A model generated the notes under the pieces. It searched no databases and was not told where the DNA came from. It saw only the letters and a list, made by a program, of their open reading frames with translations. A program made the position numbers and the translations under genes. Positions 1-6,239 of a DNA stretch of 6,664 nt are shown piece after piece. Source of the DNA: an uncultured Bacilli bacterium (GTDB taxonomy: Bacteria > Bacillota_I > Bacilli_A > RF39 > UBA660); the NCBI GenBank assembly GCA_944336815.1, contig CALVLG010000050.1:1-6664 (forward strand), given 5' to 3'. Each line of letters begins with the position of its first letter. Position 1 is the first letter of the stretch.

Positions 1-20
1 TCAATTTTAAGAAGAGAAAT

Positions 21-49
21 GGCTTAGAGATAGTCTAGGTCATTTTTTT
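21..49 (+). terminator. Intrinsic terminator of an upstream gene
   Basis: An 8-bp stem (21-28 with 34-41, including two G-U pairs) closes a five-base loop and is followed by A and seven T residues (43-49), the usual form of a Rho-independent terminator. It presumably ends transcription of a gene left of the window. Two short open tails run in from the left edge, one ending with TAG at 25-27 and one with TAG at 36-38, and either could be that gene's last codons. They are too short to identify. Confidence 0.5.
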
Positions 50-120
50 GGCTTTTTAAAAACTGTCCGTAGGTGAGCAAGTATGAGCGCAAGCGAAATG
101 CTTAATAAGTTTTGAGACGA

Positions 121-140
121 GGTCTTGTCAGGTCTTGTCA
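121..140. repeat. Tandem duplication of a 10-base unit
   Basis: GGTCTTGTCA occurs twice back to back (121-130 and 131-140). A degenerate third copy follows at 141-150, matching 6 of 10 positions. The repeat lies in noncoding DNA between the left-edge terminator and the promoter at 220. No transposase ends or CRISPR-like spacers accompany it, so it is most simply a small slippage duplication, although a protein-binding repeat cannot be excluded. Confidence 0.6.
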
Positions 141-219
141 AGTCTAGTGTGTAAATTTTTAAATGTTATTAAAATTTCAAAGAACAAATGTTAATACGCT
201 TTTGCTGTATTAGCTTTTT

Positions 220-248
220 TTGATAAATTGACTAAAAAAAGGTATAAT
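220..248 (+). promoter_or_regulatory. Sigma-A-type promoter for the broken hydrolase gene
   Basis: A -35 element TTGATA (220-225) is separated by 17 bases from a perfect -10 TATAAT (243-248). Transcription would start near 255. A strong ribosome-binding site, AAAGGGGG (259-266), lies five bases before the ATG at 272. TTGACT at 228-233 is a better -35 hexamer by sequence but sits only 9 bases from the -10, so it was not chosen. No terminator is visible between here and the ABC-F gene, so this promoter may also feed it. Confidence 0.75.
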
Positions 249-271
249 ATGACCCATTAAAGGGGGTTACT

Positions 272-771
272 ATGCAACATTTTCTTACAAAGCCATTAAA
301 AGAATATGGTATTTTGTCTTTAGATGAAGCTAAGATAAGATTAAATAATTTATCTTTAAAATTAGTTGCGGAACTTGCTAAACGAAAAGAACAAGAAGAG
401 ATAAAAGAAATAAATATGCTTGGTTTAGGCAATTCTATATCAGAAAGTATTTAATATATATTAGAGATTTTTTACTAAAACAAAGTAAAAGTAGTTATGT
501 AACAATTGGCAATTTTCCATATTGTAGTACACCACTAGGAGCTTTTATTAATCCGATATTTAAAGAATTTAATAATTATATTAAATCAACTACAAACTTA
601 GAAAGAACATCTTTTTATAATGGGATAACTATTGCTTTTATTGAACAATATGAAGGAAAATTAAAACTTGATAACCATCCAATTATTGAAGAACAATATA
701 CATCATTAGTTGGTTATGTAAATCATTTATTAAAAAACATCGCAAATACAAAAAGATTATTAAAAAAATAA
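272..771 (+). pseudogene. Frameshifted, internally deleted gene, probable SGNH/GDSL-type hydrolase remnant
   Basis: The first half reads from ATG 272 to a stop at 452-454 (60 aa). The coding pattern then continues one base out of register, open from 382 and ending at TAA 769-771, with no ATG, GTG or TTG start of its own. Adding one T in the run at 450-452 would join them into about 166 residues. The first part ends in GNSIS, resembling the GDS-like nucleophile block of SGNH hydrolases. The second part has a VTIGNFPY strand and then LDNHPIIEEQY near the C terminus, resembling the catalytic Asp-x-x-His block followed by a GY-type helix. The section that normally lies between, including the Asn block, is absent: only about 20 residues separate GNSIS from VTIGNFPY. 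I infer an internal deletion that also broke the frame. No signal peptide is seen. The family call rests on short motifs; that the gene is broken is much firmer. Confidence 0.6.
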
Positions 772-832
772 AATGGTTTACACCTTTTATTTATTTTTAA
801 AACAAGATACAATATTTCCTGGAGTGATGAAC

Positions 833-2455
833 ATGAACATTAATCATTTATCTTTTTCTTATGGATTACAAAAAATCTTTGTTGATGTTTCTTTTTCTTT
901 AGATAGTAAAGATCATGTGGCTTTAGTAGGCCCTAATGGGGCGGGGAAAAGTACTTTTTTTCACTTACTTTTAAAAGATTTAGAACCAGATTATGGCACG
1001 ATCACAATTCATCGTTCTTCACGTTTATCTTATTTACCTCAAACTCTTCAAGACGATTTATTAAATATGGATATAACGGTTTTAGAATACTTAAAAACGG
1101 CCCGACCTTTTACCCAATTAGAAACAAAATTAAATTCCTTATATGAAGAAGCTAGTCTAAAACCTAAAGAAAGTAAAAAAATATTACAAGAAGCTAGTAA
1201 AATCCAAGATTTAATTGATTATTATGATCCTTTTCATAGCGAGGATGAACTAATGGATCTTCTAATCGGTATGAATCTCTTTGATAAAATTAATCAACCT
1301 TTAAATACTTTATCAGGGGGCGAAAAAAGTAAAGTTGCCTTTACCCATCTTTTATATAGTAAACCAGATATTATTTTACTTGATGAACCAACTAATCACC
1401 TAGACTTAAAAACTAAAGACTTTGTAATGAAATATTTACAAAAATACCATGGTCTTATTTTAATTATTTCCCATGATCTAGAGTTTTTAAATACCGTGAC
1501 CAATAAAACACTCGTTTTGAATAAAAATACACAGCAAATAACCTTATTTAATGGTAATTATGCCCGTTATCAAAAACAAATGGCCGCCGATGCCATAAGT
1601 AAAAGAAACTTGTTAGCTAAACAAGAAAAAGAAGAAGAAAAATTAAAAAAGATTATTGCTAAATATATAAGAGGGAATGAAAAAAAAGCTCGTATTGCCA
1701 AAGATAGACAAAAAAAGCTAGCTAGATTAGAAAAAGAAAAAGTTGTTTTAGAAAAAAGAAGTAAAGAAACAAAATTTAAAATGACGATTAAAGAACCAGG
1801 TGATTACTATCCTTTAAAAGTAGAACATCTATCTTTTGGCTATACCGAAGAACTACTTTTTAAAAACTTTTCTTTAGAAGTTATTCGCCAAGAATGTTAT
1901 TTAATTCTAGGGGAAAATGGTGTTGGTAAAAGTACATTTTTAAAACTATTAATGAACCATTTAAAGCCAATAGAAGGAACCATCACTTTTGGTAAAAACG
2001 TTTCAGTTGCTTACTATGCCCAAGAACATGAAAGTTTAGATGAAGAAAAAAGTATTATTGAACAATTTTATGATATAACCAAAGATCAAAAATTTTTGCG
2101 TAGTCTATTAGGTCGTTTTTTATTTTTTGATGATGACATATTAAAAAAAGTTAAAATATTATCACCGGGAGAAAGAAGTAGAGTAGCTTTAGCTAAATTG
2201 GCTATCTTAAAGGCTAATCTTTTATTACTAGATGAGCCAACCAACCATTTAGATCCCGAAACTCAAGAAATTATTGGCACGACATTTAAAGAATATCCTG
2301 GGACAATGTTAGTTGTTTCCCATAATCTAGATTTTATTAAAGAATTAAAAATTGAAAAAATTCTTTTACTTCCAAGTGGCAAGATTGTTTCTTATGATGA
2401 AGAACTTGTCAAAGCCTATGAATTATTAATTACCAATCCTAACCTTGAAGTGTAA
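833..2455 (+). CDS. ABC-F family ATP-binding protein (ribosome-associated type)
   Basis: This is a soluble 540-residue protein with two ATP-binding cassettes and no membrane segments, the plan of ABC-F translation factors and target-protection resistance proteins that act at the ribosomal E site. Cassette 1 has Walker A GPNGAGKST (33-41), Q-loop Q70, signature LSGGEKSK (160-167), Walker B ending DEPTNHLD (184-191) and H-loop H214. A Lys/Glu-rich coiled-coil linker spans about 250-320. Cassette 2 has Walker A GENGVGKST (360-368), Q397, an unusual signature LSPGERSR (443-450), DEPTNHLD (467-474) and H497. Both catalytic glutamates are present. The frame is open back to ATG 773, but that start has no ribosome-binding site; TGGAG (820-824) is 8 bases before ATG 833, so I chose 833. 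No convincing promoter lies just upstream, so it may be read from the promoter at 220. Whether it is a housekeeping factor or confers resistance cannot be told from sequence alone. Confidence 0.93.
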   Translation: MNINHLSFSYGLQKIFVDVSFSLDSKDHVALVGPNGAGKSTFFHLLLKDLEPDYGTITIHRSSRLSYLPQTLQDDLLNMDITVLEYLKTARPFTQLETKLNSLYEEASLKPKESKKILQEASKIQDLIDYYDPFHSEDELMDLLIGMNLFDKINQPLNTLSGGEKSKVAFTHLLYSKPDIILLDEPTNHLDLKTKDFVMKYLQKYHGLILIISHDLEFLNTVTNKTLVLNKNTQQITLFNGNYARYQKQMAADAISKRNLLAKQEKEEEKLKKIIAKYIRGNEKKARIAKDRQKKLARLEKEKVVLEKRSKETKFKMTIKEPGDYYPLKVEHLSFGYTEELLFKNFSLEVIRQECYLILGENGVGKSTFLKLLMNHLKPIEGTITFGKNVSVAYYAQEHESLDEEKSIIEQFYDITKDQKFLRSLLGRFLFFDDDILKKVKILSPGERSRVALAKLAILKANLLLLDEPTNHLDPETQEIIGTTFKEYPGTMLVVSHNLDFIKELKIEKILLLPSGKIVSYDEELVKAYELLITNPNLEV

Positions 2456-2471
2456 AAAGTTGACAATGTGT

Positions 2472-2483
2472 ATTTACGTAAAT
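2472..2483. promoter_or_regulatory. 12-bp palindrome, possible operator
   Basis: ATTTACGTAAAT is a perfect inverted repeat lying against the -35 element of the acyltransferase promoter and sharing its last base. The position suits a dimeric regulator that would block or assist RNA polymerase. No regulator gene is present in the window, and a chance occurrence in AT-rich DNA is possible. Confidence 0.35.
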
Positions 2484-2512
2484 TGACTTAGAAAAAACGA
2501 AAGTGTTAAAAT
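2483..2512 (+). promoter_or_regulatory. Extended -10 promoter for the acyltransferase gene
   Basis: A -35 element TTGACT (2483-2488) is followed after 18 bases by TAAAAT (2507-2512). The -10 is preceded by TG at 2504-2505, giving the extended form TGnTAAAAT. Transcription would begin near 2519, leaving a leader of about 38 bases. A second, isolated TTGACA at 2460-2465 has no matching -10 at a normal distance. Confidence 0.6.
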
Positions 2513-2556
2513 AGAATTACATAGTAGAGTTGCTATGATAGAAAGGTGTGTTAGGT

Positions 2557-3786
2557 TTGACAAAAGAAAATGTTGCTACTAAAAAAACAAGAAATGTAGC
2601 AATCGAATTTTGGCGAGTAATCATAGCTTTAGCAATCATTGGCTTTCATACCGGCTATATAATTGCGCGTAGTTGTGATGGCTCATTAGGCTATTTTATG
2701 GAGGTAACAAACTGGTTCTTTGGTTCAAGTGAAGTTTTACTTATTTTCACTTTAACAGCTGGTTACTTTATGGTCTCTCATTTTAAAAGAAGAATGAAAG
2801 ACAAAGAATATCAAGAAAGGAGTGCATCATCTAGAGCTTGGGAATATACTTGGTCAAGAGTTAAAGGCCTATTACCTGTCTTAATTTTAGGTTATATTCT
2901 TGGTGTTGTTATTTCAACTGGCTTCTATTATCCAGAATATGGTGTTAAAGAAGTAAGCTCAATGATCTTAAACAGCATGTGGGAATTTTTAGGTTTCCAT
3001 TCTGTTGGTTTAAGAAGTGTTGGCAATGAATTCTTTAACTTAAATGGTACTTTATGGTTTATTTCAGCAATCATTATTTGCGGATATTTCTTATATTGGG
3101 GCTTATCTAAAAATGAAGATTTCATGAGCGGTATAGTTGCGCCATTTATGTTTGTTTTCTTATCTGGATGGTGGTGCTTTACTGGTACTCGTGCGGCTCA
3201 AACTGCATGGAGTACGTTTGGCTTTCAAACAGCTAGTACAAATGGTATGGGCGGAAGTGCAACCAATTTAACGCCAACAATTGGCTTTAACAATGGTTTA
3301 TTATTTGTTTTATTAGGTATGTTAGGTGGTATGATTTTATACTATTTAATTTCTAAATTAAAAGAAAAGAAATTTAGTGGTTCAGCTAAAGCTGCCTTAA
3401 CTGTTGTAAATTTAGCAGCTGCTGCTTTACTAATTTGGTATACAGTATATCCACCAACTTGGTTTGATTTAGATCGTTGGACAGTCTCTTTATTATGTAT
3501 TACAGTTATTGCTTTAAGTCTTTTAAATGTTGATGGCTTATCAAGACTATTAAATAATAAAGTAACACATAAATTATTTGAATACTTAGGTGGTATTTCA
3601 TTATATATATACATGTTACATTACCCAGTAGCGATTTTTGTTCTTCGCTTACTAGGTGAAAATACTGCTGAAACAACGTATTCATTCTGGTTAATTTTTA
3701 TTCCAACTGTAATTATTACAATTGTTTTAAGTATTCTTACCAAAATGTTTATGGAAGCGACCTTCTTAAAAAAGAAAAAAGCCTAA
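2557..3786 (+). CDS. Acyltransferase family 3 integral membrane protein
   Basis: A 409-residue, strongly hydrophobic protein with about ten predicted membrane segments (roughly 16-37, 56-75, 103-122, 163-182, 189-208, 246-266, 278-298, 308-324, 343-366, 376-396). The N-terminal pattern EFWRVIIALAIIGFH, with His31 in the first helix, the basic loop before WSRVKGLLP (99-107), NGTLWFISA (163-171) and the C-terminal GISLYIYMLHYP (346-357) are typical of the acyltransferase-3 (OafA/NolL/WecH-like) family. These proteins move acetyl or similar groups from the cytoplasm onto extracytoplasmic sugars or other envelope molecules; the acceptor here is unknown. No ATG start exists. TTG 2557 has AAAGGTG (2542-2548) 8 bases upstream and is preferred; GTG 2548 would overlap that site and add three residues. 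No glycosyltransferase or capsule genes adjoin it, so context does not reveal the substrate. It has its own promoter and terminator. Confidence 0.88.
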   Translation: MTKENVATKKTRNVAIEFWRVIIALAIIGFHTGYIIARSCDGSLGYFMEVTNWFFGSSEVLLIFTLTAGYFMVSHFKRRMKDKEYQERSASSRAWEYTWSRVKGLLPVLILGYILGVVISTGFYYPEYGVKEVSSMILNSMWEFLGFHSVGLRSVGNEFFNLNGTLWFISAIIICGYFLYWGLSKNEDFMSGIVAPFMFVFLSGWWCFTGTRAAQTAWSTFGFQTASTNGMGGSATNLTPTIGFNNGLLFVLLGMLGGMILYYLISKLKEKKFSGSAKAALTVVNLAAAALLIWYTVYPPTWFDLDRWTVSLLCITVIALSLLNVDGLSRLLNNKVTHKLFEYLGGISLYIYMLHYPVAIFVLRLLGENTAETTYSFWLIFIPTVIITIVLSILTKMFMEATFLKKKKA

Positions 3787-3794
3787 AAGAATAT

Positions 3795-3816
3795 AGCCCC
3801 GTAAAGGGGCTTTTTT
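3795..3816 (+). terminator. Intrinsic terminator after the acyltransferase gene
   Basis: The stem AGCCCC (3795-3800) pairs perfectly with GGGGCT (3806-3811) across the five-base loop GTAAA, and the T run extends to 3816. It begins 8 bases after the acyltransferase stop codon. The CoA-transferase ribosome-binding site starts only 8 bases after the T run, so there is no room for a conventional promoter between them. Confidence 0.88.
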
Positions 3817-3837
3817 ATGAATGAAAGGAGTTAAAAA

Positions 3838-5406
3838 ATGAAAGTTATAACTAAAGAAGAAGCTGCCAAATTAATAAAAGATGGTGACATGGTTGCTATT
3901 TCTGGTTCCGGTGGTTCAGGGTCTTGTGAAGCTATTTTAACTGGCATTAAAGATTCATTTTTACAAACTGGTCATCCTTGTAATATTAAAGTTACATGCG
4001 GTATTTCTCCTGGCAATTTAACTAATGATGATGTAGGGATGAATATGCTTGCTAAACCAGGTCTTGTATCTTTAGCTGTATGTGCCCATTTAGGTATGGG
4101 TCGTGTTTTTGGTAATGCAATTGGCAGTGACCAAATTCCTGCCTTTGCCGTCCCTTTAGGGGTGATTAATCATCTATATCGGGCGATTGCTGGTAAAGAA
4201 GGCGGTGTTCTAACTAAAATTGGGTTAAACACTTTTGCTGACCCAAGGATAGATGGTTGTCGCACTAATGAAGGAGCTAAAAAATTTCCGGACTTAGTAA
4301 AGTTAGTTGTTATTGAAGGCAAGGAATACTTGTTTTACAAAAGTTTTCCTATTAATGTTGCGATTGTGAAAGGAACTTATGCCGATGAAGAAGGAAACAT
4401 TTCTCTAGAACATGAAGGGGTAATAGGTGAGCAATACAACATGGCAATTGCTGCCCACAATAGCGGGGGTATTGTAATTGCTCAAGTTGAAAAAATTGTT
4501 CCAGATCATTCTTTAAGGGCCAGAGATGTCTTAATTCATTCATCTTACGTTGACTATGTCGTAGTTGCTGAACCAGACTTATCTTTAGGGGATTATAATA
4601 TTCCTGTTTATCGTCCTGAACTTACTGGTGATAGTCGGATTGAACTAGCTGATGTTAAAATAAGAGAATTAGACGAAAGAAAAGTGTGTGGTAGACGTGC
4701 CGCCATGGAACTTACTAAAAATAGTGTTATTAATCTTGGCGTTGGTATGCCAGACTCTGTATCAAACGTTGCCGCTGAAGAAGGCTTTGCAGAAGCAATT
4801 GACTTATCCGTAGAATCTGGGCCAACAGGTGGTATTCCGGTTGGTGGTGTTTGCTTTGGCGCTTCAATAAACCCTGAAAGTGTTATTTCAACTGCTGAAC
4901 AATTTGATGCTTATAATGGTGGTTGTCTTGATATGGCCATATTAGGTCTTGCTGAAGTCGATCAATACGGTAATGTGAATGTTTCTAAATTTGGAACTAG
5001 AGTTACCGGTCCCGGTGGATTTATCAATATAACGCAGTGTACAAAAAAAGTTGTCTTTATGGGTACTTTTACAGCTAAAAATTTAGAAGAAAAAATAGTT
5101 GATGGAAAATTACAAATTATCCATGATGGGGAAAAGCACAAATTTGTTTCCCAAGTAGAACAAATAACGTTCTCAGCCAAACAAGCGATCATTAATAACC
5201 AAGAAATATTATATGTTACGGAACGGGCTGTTTTTAAATTAACGGCGCAAGGTATTATGTTAATTGAAATCGCCCCAGGTGTTGATTTAGCTAAAGATAT
5301 TCTAGCTAAAATGGATTTTAAACCGCTTATAAGTGAAAATTTAAAAACTATGGATGAACGCATTTTTAAACCAGCTAAGATGGGGCTTGTTTTAAAAGAA
5401 AAATGA
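3838..5406 (+). CDS. Short-chain acyl-CoA:carboxylate CoA-transferase (propionate/acetate CoA-transferase type)
   Basis: This cytoplasmic enzyme would move coenzyme A between short-chain acids (acetate, propionate, butyrate, lactate or acetoacetate), a step in fermentation and in fatty acid uptake (EC 2.8.3.x, family I). At 522 residues it is the full length of the fused alpha-beta form related to Clostridium propionicum Pct and E. coli YdiF. The N-terminal half starts KVITKEEAAKLIKDGD and carries EYLFYKSFPINVAIVKGTYAD (163-183). The C-terminal half has NLGVGMPDSV (299-308), the catalytic glutamate E326 in SVESGPTGG (324-332), GGVCFGAS (336-343), LGLAEVDQYGNVNVSKFG (369-386) and GGFINITQ (393-400). 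The ATG has AAAGGAG (3824-3830) 7 bases upstream. Its TGA stop overlaps the next gene's ATG. No promoter is evident between the preceding terminator and this gene. The exact acid preference cannot be read from the sequence. Confidence 0.93.
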   Translation: MKVITKEEAAKLIKDGDMVAISGSGGSGSCEAILTGIKDSFLQTGHPCNIKVTCGISPGNLTNDDVGMNMLAKPGLVSLAVCAHLGMGRVFGNAIGSDQIPAFAVPLGVINHLYRAIAGKEGGVLTKIGLNTFADPRIDGCRTNEGAKKFPDLVKLVVIEGKEYLFYKSFPINVAIVKGTYADEEGNISLEHEGVIGEQYNMAIAAHNSGGIVIAQVEKIVPDHSLRARDVLIHSSYVDYVVVAEPDLSLGDYNIPVYRPELTGDSRIELADVKIRELDERKVCGRRAAMELTKNSVINLGVGMPDSVSNVAAEEGFAEAIDLSVESGPTGGIPVGGVCFGASINPESVISTAEQFDAYNGGCLDMAILGLAEVDQYGNVNVSKFGTRVTGPGGFINITQCTKKVVFMGTFTAKNLEEKIVDGKLQIIHDGEKHKFVSQVEQITFSAKQAIINNQEILYVTERAVFKLTAQGIMLIEIAPGVDLAKDILAKMDFKPLISENLKTMDERIFKPAKMGLVLKEK

Positions 5407-5915
5407 AAATATATTGTTTAGTAGTTGGCCCATTAAGAGAAAACTGTTATGTCATTGTTAATGAAAATAAAGAGGCGATTATTATTGATCCAGGCGATGA
5501 AGCAAACCGCATAATTTCTTTTGCCAATCAATATAAAGTAGTTGGCATTTTAATAACGCACACTCATAACGATCACATCGGTGCTTTAAAAGAAATAGAA
5601 AGCTACTATCAGTTAAAAGCTAATCAACCGATCGCTAATTTTCAATATGAAACCATTGCAAACCCTGGGCATACCATGGATTCTAAATCTTTTTATTTTC
5701 CAAAAGAAAAAGTTATGTTCGTTGGCGATTTTGTTTTTTTCCATGCCGTAGGTAGAACCGATATAGGTGGCGATGCCAACCTAATGAAGCAATCATTACA
5801 AAATTTACTTACCCAAATCCCCGAAGATACTGTACTATGTCCTGGACATGGTCGCTATACGACATTAAAAAGAGAAAAAAACTTTTATCAAAGTGTTATG
5901 AAAGAATTAGCCTAA
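5403..5915 (+). CDS. Compact metallo-beta-lactamase-fold hydrolase (glyoxalase II-like)
   Basis: A 170-residue cytoplasmic zinc hydrolase of the YqgX/glyoxalase II-like group, which cleaves thioesters or similar bonds. The metal-binding motif HTHNDH is at 53-58 (H53, H55, D57, H58), followed by H90 in NPGH, D109 in VGDF, GRTDIGG at 117-123 and H149 in CPGHG, so the full two-metal ligand set is present. The usual relatives are about 200-210 residues. Here the segment between HIGAL and NPGHT is short by about 30 residues, removing the part that normally covers the active site, so this is a trimmed version and not an inactive one. The start codon overlaps the CoA-transferase stop as ATGA (5403-5406), with only a weak A-rich site before it, which implies translational coupling. 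A role linked to the CoA-transferase, such as hydrolysing a thioester by-product, is an inference from position only. Confidence 0.88.
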   Translation: MKIYCLVVGPLRENCYVIVNENKEAIIIDPGDEANRIISFANQYKVVGILITHTHNDHIGALKEIESYYQLKANQPIANFQYETIANPGHTMDSKSFYFPKEKVMFVGDFVFFHAVGRTDIGGDANLMKQSLQNLLTQIPEDTVLCPGHGRYTTLKREKNFYQSVMKELA

Positions 5916-5935
5916 AAAGCCAAATTTTTAAATAT

Positions 5936-5951
5936 AATTAGGTAACTAATT
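5936..5951. repeat. Small inverted repeat after the hydrolase gene
   Basis: AATTAG (5936-5941) and CTAATT (5946-5951) form a perfect 6-bp hairpin around GTAA. No T run follows on either strand, so it does not qualify as a standard intrinsic terminator. No better terminator is visible for the CoA-transferase/hydrolase unit before the next promoter. Confidence 0.3.
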
Positions 5952-5970
5952 GTTAAAAATAAAAAAAACA

Positions 5971-5998
5971 TTACTTTTATTAAAAATTATGATATAAT
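5971..5998 (+). promoter_or_regulatory. Extended -10 promoter for the tyrosine T-box and tyrS
   Basis: A perfect -10 TATAAT (5993-5998) is preceded by TG at 5990-5991, the extended form TGATATAAT. The -35 region is weak; the best fit is TTACTT (5971-5976) at 16 bases. An extended -10 can compensate for a poor -35. Transcription would start near 6005, just before the T-box stem I. Confidence 0.65.
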
Positions 5999-6004
5999 AT
6001 CAAT

Positions 6005-6220
6005 ATCATTAGGTTATGATTAACGTATTAGTAGTTTATATATTCTTTAATTAGAGAGTTTATGGGTGGTGAAAATAAACAAAGAAGTATAAATGAATTA
6101 CAATGTTATGAACTTAATCGGGTTACTCCGTTAACAGAATGAGTGCTTGTAATAACAAGAAATAAGGTGGTACCACGGATAATATTTTCGTCCTTTTAGA
6201 GAATATTATCCGTTTTTTTT
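6005..6220 (+). promoter_or_regulatory. T-box riboswitch, tyrosine-specific
   Basis: This leader senses uncharged tRNA and lets transcription continue into tyrS when tyrosine is short. The T-box core AAGGTGGTACCACGG lies at 6164-6178. In stem I, AACGT (6022-6026) pairs with ATGTT (6103-6107) at the base; AGTA is at 6030-6033; TTTATA (6035-6040) pairs with 6088-6093; TTCTTT (6043-6048) pairs with AAAGAA (6081-6086); and GTTTAT (6058-6063) pairs with ATAAAC (6075-6080) under the apical loop GGGTGGTGAAA. The likely specifier codon is TAC (6099-6101), a tyrosine codon, in the context GAATTACA. A hairpin CTTGT/ACAAG (6146-6159) precedes the T-box. The TGGT bulge would pair with ACCA of tRNA-Tyr, whose discriminator base is A. 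The specifier matches the gene downstream. Confidence 0.93.
6175..6220 (+). terminator. T-box-controlled terminator
   Basis: A perfect 12-bp stem, ACGGATAATATT (6175-6186) with AATATTATCCGT (6202-6213), closes a 15-base loop and is followed by a T run to 6220. Its left arm shares ACGG (6175-6178) with the end of the T-box sequence, so the antiterminator and terminator cannot form together. This is the off state of the switch. Confidence 0.9.
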
Positions 6221-6239
6221 ATGAAAGAGAAGAATATGT

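Noticed and set aside
50..113. Possible structured RNA or mobile-element end with AGCA/TGCT arms around a GC-rich core
   Set aside because: The pairing is only four or five bases with a two-pair core, and no transposase or TnpB coding sequence can be seen, so it was not called.
232..432. 66-residue minus-strand open frame
   Set aside because: The plus strand here has a good promoter, ribosome-binding site and start, while the minus frame has none and runs antisense to the broken hydrolase.
452..454. Programmed -1 frameshift to join the two halves of the 272-771 gene
   Set aside because: No X-XXY-YYZ slippery heptamer or downstream stimulatory structure is visible at the frame change, and the missing central catalytic section points to decay instead.
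808..813. TACAAT as a -10 element for the ABC-F gene
   Set aside because: The transcript would begin inside the ribosome-binding site and no acceptable -35 lies at a normal distance.
773..832. N-terminal extension of the ABC-F protein from ATG 773
   Set aside because: There is no ribosome-binding site before 773, the added 20 residues are not part of the family's N terminus, and ATG 833 has a properly spaced TGGAG site.
3342..3614. 90-residue minus-strand open frame
   Set aside because: It sits within a membrane segment-rich part of the acyltransferase gene and has no family features, so it is a shadow frame.
4962..5363. 133-residue open frame on the minus strand
   Set aside because: It lies wholly inside the CoA-transferase gene, has no recognisable domain, and is a shadow of that gene's codon pattern.
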